Source: Cordilura impudica
Lineage: Eukaryota; Arthropoda; Insecta; Diptera; Scathophagidae
Reading direction: 5' to 3'
NCBI GenBank assembly: GCA_963682025.1
Contig: CAVMKG010000135.1
Coordinates: 1-64,000 of the forward strand
DNA length: 64,000 bases
Shown here: in pieces, positions 60,400 to 64,000 of the stretch
How positions within the stretch are numbered: position 1 is the stretch's first letter
Layout: the number at the start of each line of letters is the position of its first letter
The notes under the pieces: model-generated
The model's input: only the letters and a program-made list of their open reading frames with translations
What the model was told of the DNA's origin: nothing
Database searches by the model: none
Made by a program: the position numbers and the translations under genes

Positions 60400-61700
60400 T
60401 GTGTGTGGGGATATTTTTTGGTGCTGAAGTGTCAAGGATGTTAAACTAGGGGTTTGTGGATTGAAAGTGGACTGTTTTGTTGAAGCTTGAGCACTAGTAC
60501 TAGGTCGTGCGTCAGCTTTTGATAAGGTGAGGGTTGATTGCGCCTCATTACCTTTATGCAATAAAGTGTTGTGTCTTTGATTGCAGATTCTACAACTATA
60601 AATACTTTTACAATCCTTGACGCCATGTTTTGAGGACAGACAGTTGTAGCAACAGTTCGCAGTTTTGACAACGTGTATTCTGTCATTAACAGTTTTTGTT
60701 AAAAATTGAGGGCAAAGTCTAAGCGGGTGATTCTGTTTACAAAGTTGGCAAGTTGAGTCCAGCTTGCTCTTATTGTTGTTTGAGAATCGTTGGTTGAATT
60801 TTTGGACAGAATTATTTTGTGACGAATTTGTGTTTACGTGAAAAGTGTTTGTATGTTTCTTGGTTGGTTTTCCTGACTCTTGCTTTGATTTAGGGGGTTT
60901 GCAGTTTGCTTCTTTAATGTTTCCCACTGATTCTAATATTTTGAATTTTTGTGTCAAAAATTTGTCGAAGTCTTTCCAGCAGGGTGTTTTAGAACTATCT
61001 TGCAGGGTGTTTTCAAAATCTTCTAAATAGTTGTTGGGTATTTTGCTTGAGCACAAAAATATTAGAATGGGGTCCCAGCTATCGGTAGTGTTTTCAAGGA
61101 TTGCATGCAGCCTTCCACTGTACGTTGTAAATTTTTAAGAGAGGCACCTGAGTCTATTATTACCGATGGTAAAGTGAATAATGTTTTTAATTGCTCATTA
61201 ACCTGCATGCGTCTATTTTCGTACCGATCTACTAAGCATTTCCATGAGAAATCAAAACCGTCATGAGTCAAGGGGATGTGCGAAATAATTTCTCTAGCTT
61301 CACCGGCTGTTTTATGGTTGAGATGACAGAGTTTTTCGACCTTGCTTAGTGATGTATTTTCAGCGTAAAGCGTGGAGAAGAGGTCACGAAAGGTCGGCCA
61401 GGTTTTGTAGTTTCCATAAAATATATCGGTGTCGCATGGTGGGAGTTTAATTGTTTGGTGGGTTTTATTTTCAGGAAAAGATGGATTTGGATTTAAAGTT
61501 GGTCACTCTGTTTTTTCGACAGGAGTTCTGGGTGGCGATAAGATATCAATTTCCGAATTGATTGAACTAAGTCCTCGTTTATATACGGTTAAAGCCTTTT
61601 TGTAAGAAGTCCTTAACTTTTCGAGGTCAATAGGAACGTCGTTTTCTGTTCCTTTAAAATCGCGACAATCTTCGTAGGATCTCTTGAGTTGAGTCCACAT
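60400..61700 (-). pseudogene. BEL-1 gag (DUF1759 type), broken, cut by piggyBac-2
   Basis: From ATG 61700 (the frame is open about 110 bases further up to a TAA, so a non-ATG or lost start is possible). LKRSYEDCRDFKG and a coiled, Lys-rich stretch come first. A TGA at 61503-61505 lies in the same frame, then DIFYGNYKTWPTFRDLF and SWKCLVDRYENRRMQV, the BEL/Pao DUF1759 capsid-like core (about 61450-61200). A one-base shift near 61060-61075 follows. The nucleocapsid part has CQLCKQNHPLRLC, CYNCLSSKHGVKDC and CRICNQRHNTLLH at about 60750-60545. The frame then runs into piggyBac-2 at the TTAA (60396). Gag would form the particle and package RNA. Confidence 0.85.
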
Positions 61701-61819
61701 GTATTCTAATTCAATTCGGAGAACTTGAAGAGCATGTACGTTGTCTTCAGCCCCATTAGAAGCATGAACTTCTTCAAAGTCTACGATGTCATTGTAGCAA
61801 TGTGAAAATGTTTAATAAA

Positions 61820-62699
61820 TCCATCTTTTTTTTTTTGAATAAAGCGAAATTCGATTTAAAATTGTTTGGAATTAAAAAAGGCTTGAATCTTGTCAAACAA
61901 ATTTAAGATTGTGTTAACCGCTTAAGTTTTCCCGTAAGGGTTCCCAGAAAATTATCAAAATGTGTGTTGTGTGGTAACTCTATTTGAGTAATGGACAAAA
62001 ATGTGTATAAATTATAACGGGTATCTCGTATGATCTTTTGCTGTGAAATTTATTATAACCGTTTATATTGGTGTGTGTGCTTTTTTTTCTAAACTGTGGT
62101 TTTAATTTGTTGTACTTACTGTTTTGCTTTCAAGTATATGTACTTATCTGTTGTTGTTGTTGTTGTATTGTTGATGATGATGCCGTTAATTTTTTTCCCA
62201 ATTTTGTGTCTTAAAGACATCTTCAAGGTCACAAACAATATTTTTATGAATGTTTACACAGAAATTATTTAAATGTCCACACAACCATTTTTTGCTTAAT
62301 GTCCACAAAAATGTTTGTACAAAATGTTTGCAATGTCCACTTTAAATTTTAATTTGTTTAAATAAATGTTTTTTTTATACCGTGTCCACACAATAGTTTA
62401 CTCTAAATGTTTTGCAAATGTCCACTTTAAATTTTAATATGTTTAAACAAATATTTTTTTTATACCGTGTCCACACAATTATATTTTATATAAATGTCAA
62501 CATAAATGTTTAATGTCCGCACAAAATGTTTTTTGAAATGTCCACCGAATTTATTTTATTGTCCACCAAATTGTTGTTTTGTCCACACAAATTATTTTAA
62601 TTTTATTGTCCACTAAATCTTTCAATTGTTCACCAACTTTGTCCGCACTAAATTTTTTTTTTTTTTTTAAATGGTCAGCCACTTACACTTCCTTATTAA
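61820..62699 (-). other. BEL-1 5' leader with TGTCCAC array
   Basis: No ORF. At 62274-62648 the word TGTCCAC, exact or with one change, recurs about fourteen times. Within this an 85-bp unit is duplicated in tandem (from 62332 and from 62417, including TTTATACCGTGTCCACACAA). In element sense the word is GTGGACA. It may be a protein-binding cluster or an RNA structure or packaging signal. Confidence 0.6.
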
Positions 62700-62717
62700 T
62701 CCGGTTCGCGAGGACCA
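62700..62717 (-). other. BEL-1 primer-binding site
   Basis: In element sense TGGTCCTCGCGAACCGGA begins 2 bases from the 5' LTR. The TGG start and location fit a tRNA primer site; I could not name the tRNA. Confidence 0.7.
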
Positions 62718-62719
62718 TA

Positions 62720-63190
62720 TGTTTTTGTACTAACCTTTTCTTTTATTAATGATTTAATTTAAAAGCACTTTTCAATAAGATTTTTTTTTGTTTTATTTAA
62801 TAATTATTGTTATATGTAGTAGATGTGATAAATTCATTTTTTTTGTTTTTTATGTTCAACTTGTTGTGTATGTTGTCAAAACTAGAATGAATAAAAACTA
62901 CCATATATGTACTTAGATATGCTAGTTAAAGAATTTATGAAGAAGAAATGGAATGAGAAAAAAAGAGTATACAACAAGTCACATAAAATGTTCCCGTTAT
63001 TGTTTTTAAATAAAATATAAGTGAATTAAAGGAATGTATTCATTGGTAAAATTCAGGGATTTAAATTAATGGATTAAAAATTAAGTCTTGTTTAACAATG
63101 AAAATATTTGGGTCATAGAACTAACAAAATTAAGTTAATTAATTGTTCAAATAGTAGATACTGTATGTTGGTTAAATTGGTGATTAAACA
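62720..63190 (-). repeat. BEL-1 5' LTR
   Basis: 471 bp, 4 differences from the 3' LTR; the TSD ACTAC follows at 63191-63195. Confidence 0.96.
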
Positions 63191-63195
63191 ACTAC

Positions 63196-63773
63196 CGTTG
63201 AAGTTCCTTTTCTTGCTCCAAAATTTGCAGCTGTAACTGTGTTTGTGACGACAGATTGCTTGAAGACATATTTGGGCCACTGGTGTTCACAAAGCTGCAT
63301 TGCGTATAATGATCTCTATGTATACCGGTTGACGGCATCGGCGTTGTTTTTATATTGCTAGAAACATAACTATTTAAATTTGAATTATGTGCTTTTGTAC
63401 ATACCATTTTGTCATGGCCAGCATTCATATGACGCTGTGGTGGTTGTTTCTCTGAACTTCCCATCAACGGTGGGCAGGGTACACTAACTCTGCTTTCAGC
63501 AGGCACTTGGTTGTTAAGTGATGATGATCCTTGAGTTTCGGCAGAAAATTCAGCGGTGGTATTGATACCCGTCCTTAGCGTTGTTGTGTTGGAGGTATTT
63601 CTTAGGGCAACGGGTTGGTCAAGACCGCATGAGCAACTCCAGCTTATGTTAGTACCGTTTCTATTTACTCCAGCAAACTCAAAATGGAACCACTTATCAC
63701 AGGAATCGCATTGCACCATGCGTTAGGTGTCTCTTAAATCGCATTTATTGCAATTAAAATCGGTTTCCGACAT
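63196..63773 (-). pseudogene. BEL-2 gag N-terminus with PHD-like zinc finger
   Basis: ATG at 63773. The first residues contain CNKC, then an in-frame TAA at 63723-63725, then MVQCDSCDKWFHFEFAGVN and WSCSC. The C-x2-C...C-x2-C-x4-H pattern with the CDKWFH core and a late W-x-C is that of a PHD finger. The Cys expected after HFE is Phe, and one codon is a stop, so it is decayed. A Ser/Thr/Asn-rich region and a Gln/Glu-rich, coiled-coil-like end (LQLQILEQEKELQR) follow before BEL-1 cuts in. PHD fingers normally read histone tails. Confidence 0.78.
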
Positions 63774-63864
63774 TATTTCGTCTTAATTTAAATACGATTA
63801 GAATTTTTTATTTAAAAAACCCGCGTTTATATAAAACAATTCAAAAGAAACTTGTTTTAAGAAA

Positions 63865-64000
63865 TGTTGAGTTCGGTTAAATAAAACAAAAATTTTGTTA
63901 CCTTCAATTTTTATTATAATTGATGTTATGCTTAAAAACAATTTGTTTAACCATTCAAATCGAACTGCCTAACTGCTATGTTTGTCTCTGTTGATGCAGA
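63865..64000 (-). repeat. BEL-2 5' LTR, partial
   Basis: TGTTGAGTTCGGTTAAAT onward, matching the 3' LTR with numerous differences; it continues past the window. A primer site next to it (63840-63864) is not recognisable. Confidence 0.85.

Larger units (their letters stand above)
52368..63190 (-). mobile_element. BEL/Pao LTR retrotransposon 1 (BEL-1), young but broken
   Basis: 471-bp LTRs at 52368-52838 and 62720-63190 differ at only 4 positions (about 0.9 %). A 5-bp target duplication ACTAC lies at 52363-52367 and 63191-63195. It is minus strand: 5' LTR, primer site, long leader, gag, pol, a small extra ORF, polypurine tract, 3' LTR. Native length without the piggyBac is about 8.0 kb. Gag has a stop and a shift, and pol has a late shift and stop, so it is not autonomous despite its youth. 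It interrupts the gag of BEL-2. Confidence 0.95.

Overview
This window comes from the nuclear genome of an animal, most likely a higher fly (Diptera, Cyclorrhapha). The DNA is very AT-rich. It contains dispersed repeats that resemble the fly mini-me/DINE (Helitron-like) families. Every recognisable protein is a transposable-element protein: I-clade and Jockey-type LINEs, Ty3/gypsy, BEL/Pao, Penelope, piggyBac, hAT and mariner. I found no host gene, rRNA, tRNA or CRISPR array. The organism call rests on repeat resemblance and element composition, not on a host gene.

Layout. 1-8457 is a heptamer satellite in three tiers: an almost perfect (TGTAAAA)n, a scrambled transition, then a noisier (TTAAAAA)n. 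8461-14372 holds a diverged LTR-like copy followed by copy 1 of a large dispersed repeat ('repeat A'), which carries a pogo-like MITE and a second 428-bp MITE. 14386-19884 is a structurally complete I-clade LINE with a 13-bp target duplication; ORF1 is open and ORF2 is broken. 20795-33990 is repeat A copy 2, split by a Ty3/gypsy element on the minus strand (21377-30706). The gypsy leader holds a dead mariner, and a Penelope fragment sits at its truncated 5' LTR. The right half of copy 2 holds a second Penelope fragment whose tail folds as a hammerhead ribozyme. 34282-36569 is a decayed piggyBac (piggyBac-1). 36878-41850 is repeat A copy 3, split by a 5'-truncated I-clade LINE. 41851-45260 is a Jockey-type LINE whose ORF1 is interrupted by another decayed piggyBac (piggyBac-3).

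45261 to the window end is a nest of insertions. An old BEL/Pao element (BEL-2) cuts the Jockey-type LINE. Its 3' LTR carries a full-length hAT with an intact 593-residue transposase and an 8-bp target duplication. Its gag is cut by a younger BEL/Pao (BEL-1: 471-bp LTRs differing at 4 positions, 5-bp target duplication). BEL-1 is in turn cut by a full-length piggyBac (piggyBac-2) with an intact one-intron transposase and TTAA target duplications. The insertion order therefore reads from the sequence: LINE, then BEL-2, then BEL-1, then piggyBac-2, with the hAT after BEL-2.

The most notable signals are: a RING-H2 finger at the N-terminus of the gypsy Gag and a PHD-like finger at the N-terminus of the BEL-2 Gag; an 18-bp LTR hairpin whose only imperfections are G.U wobbles in the element-sense strand; the hammerhead ribozyme with a minimal ACGU stem III; a second zinc-knuckle ORF downstream of pol in BEL-1; two apparently active-grade DNA transposons; and a pogo-like MITE proved by an empty site in a paralogous repeat. 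I see no cellular pathway or operon-like system. The biology here is that of mobile elements.
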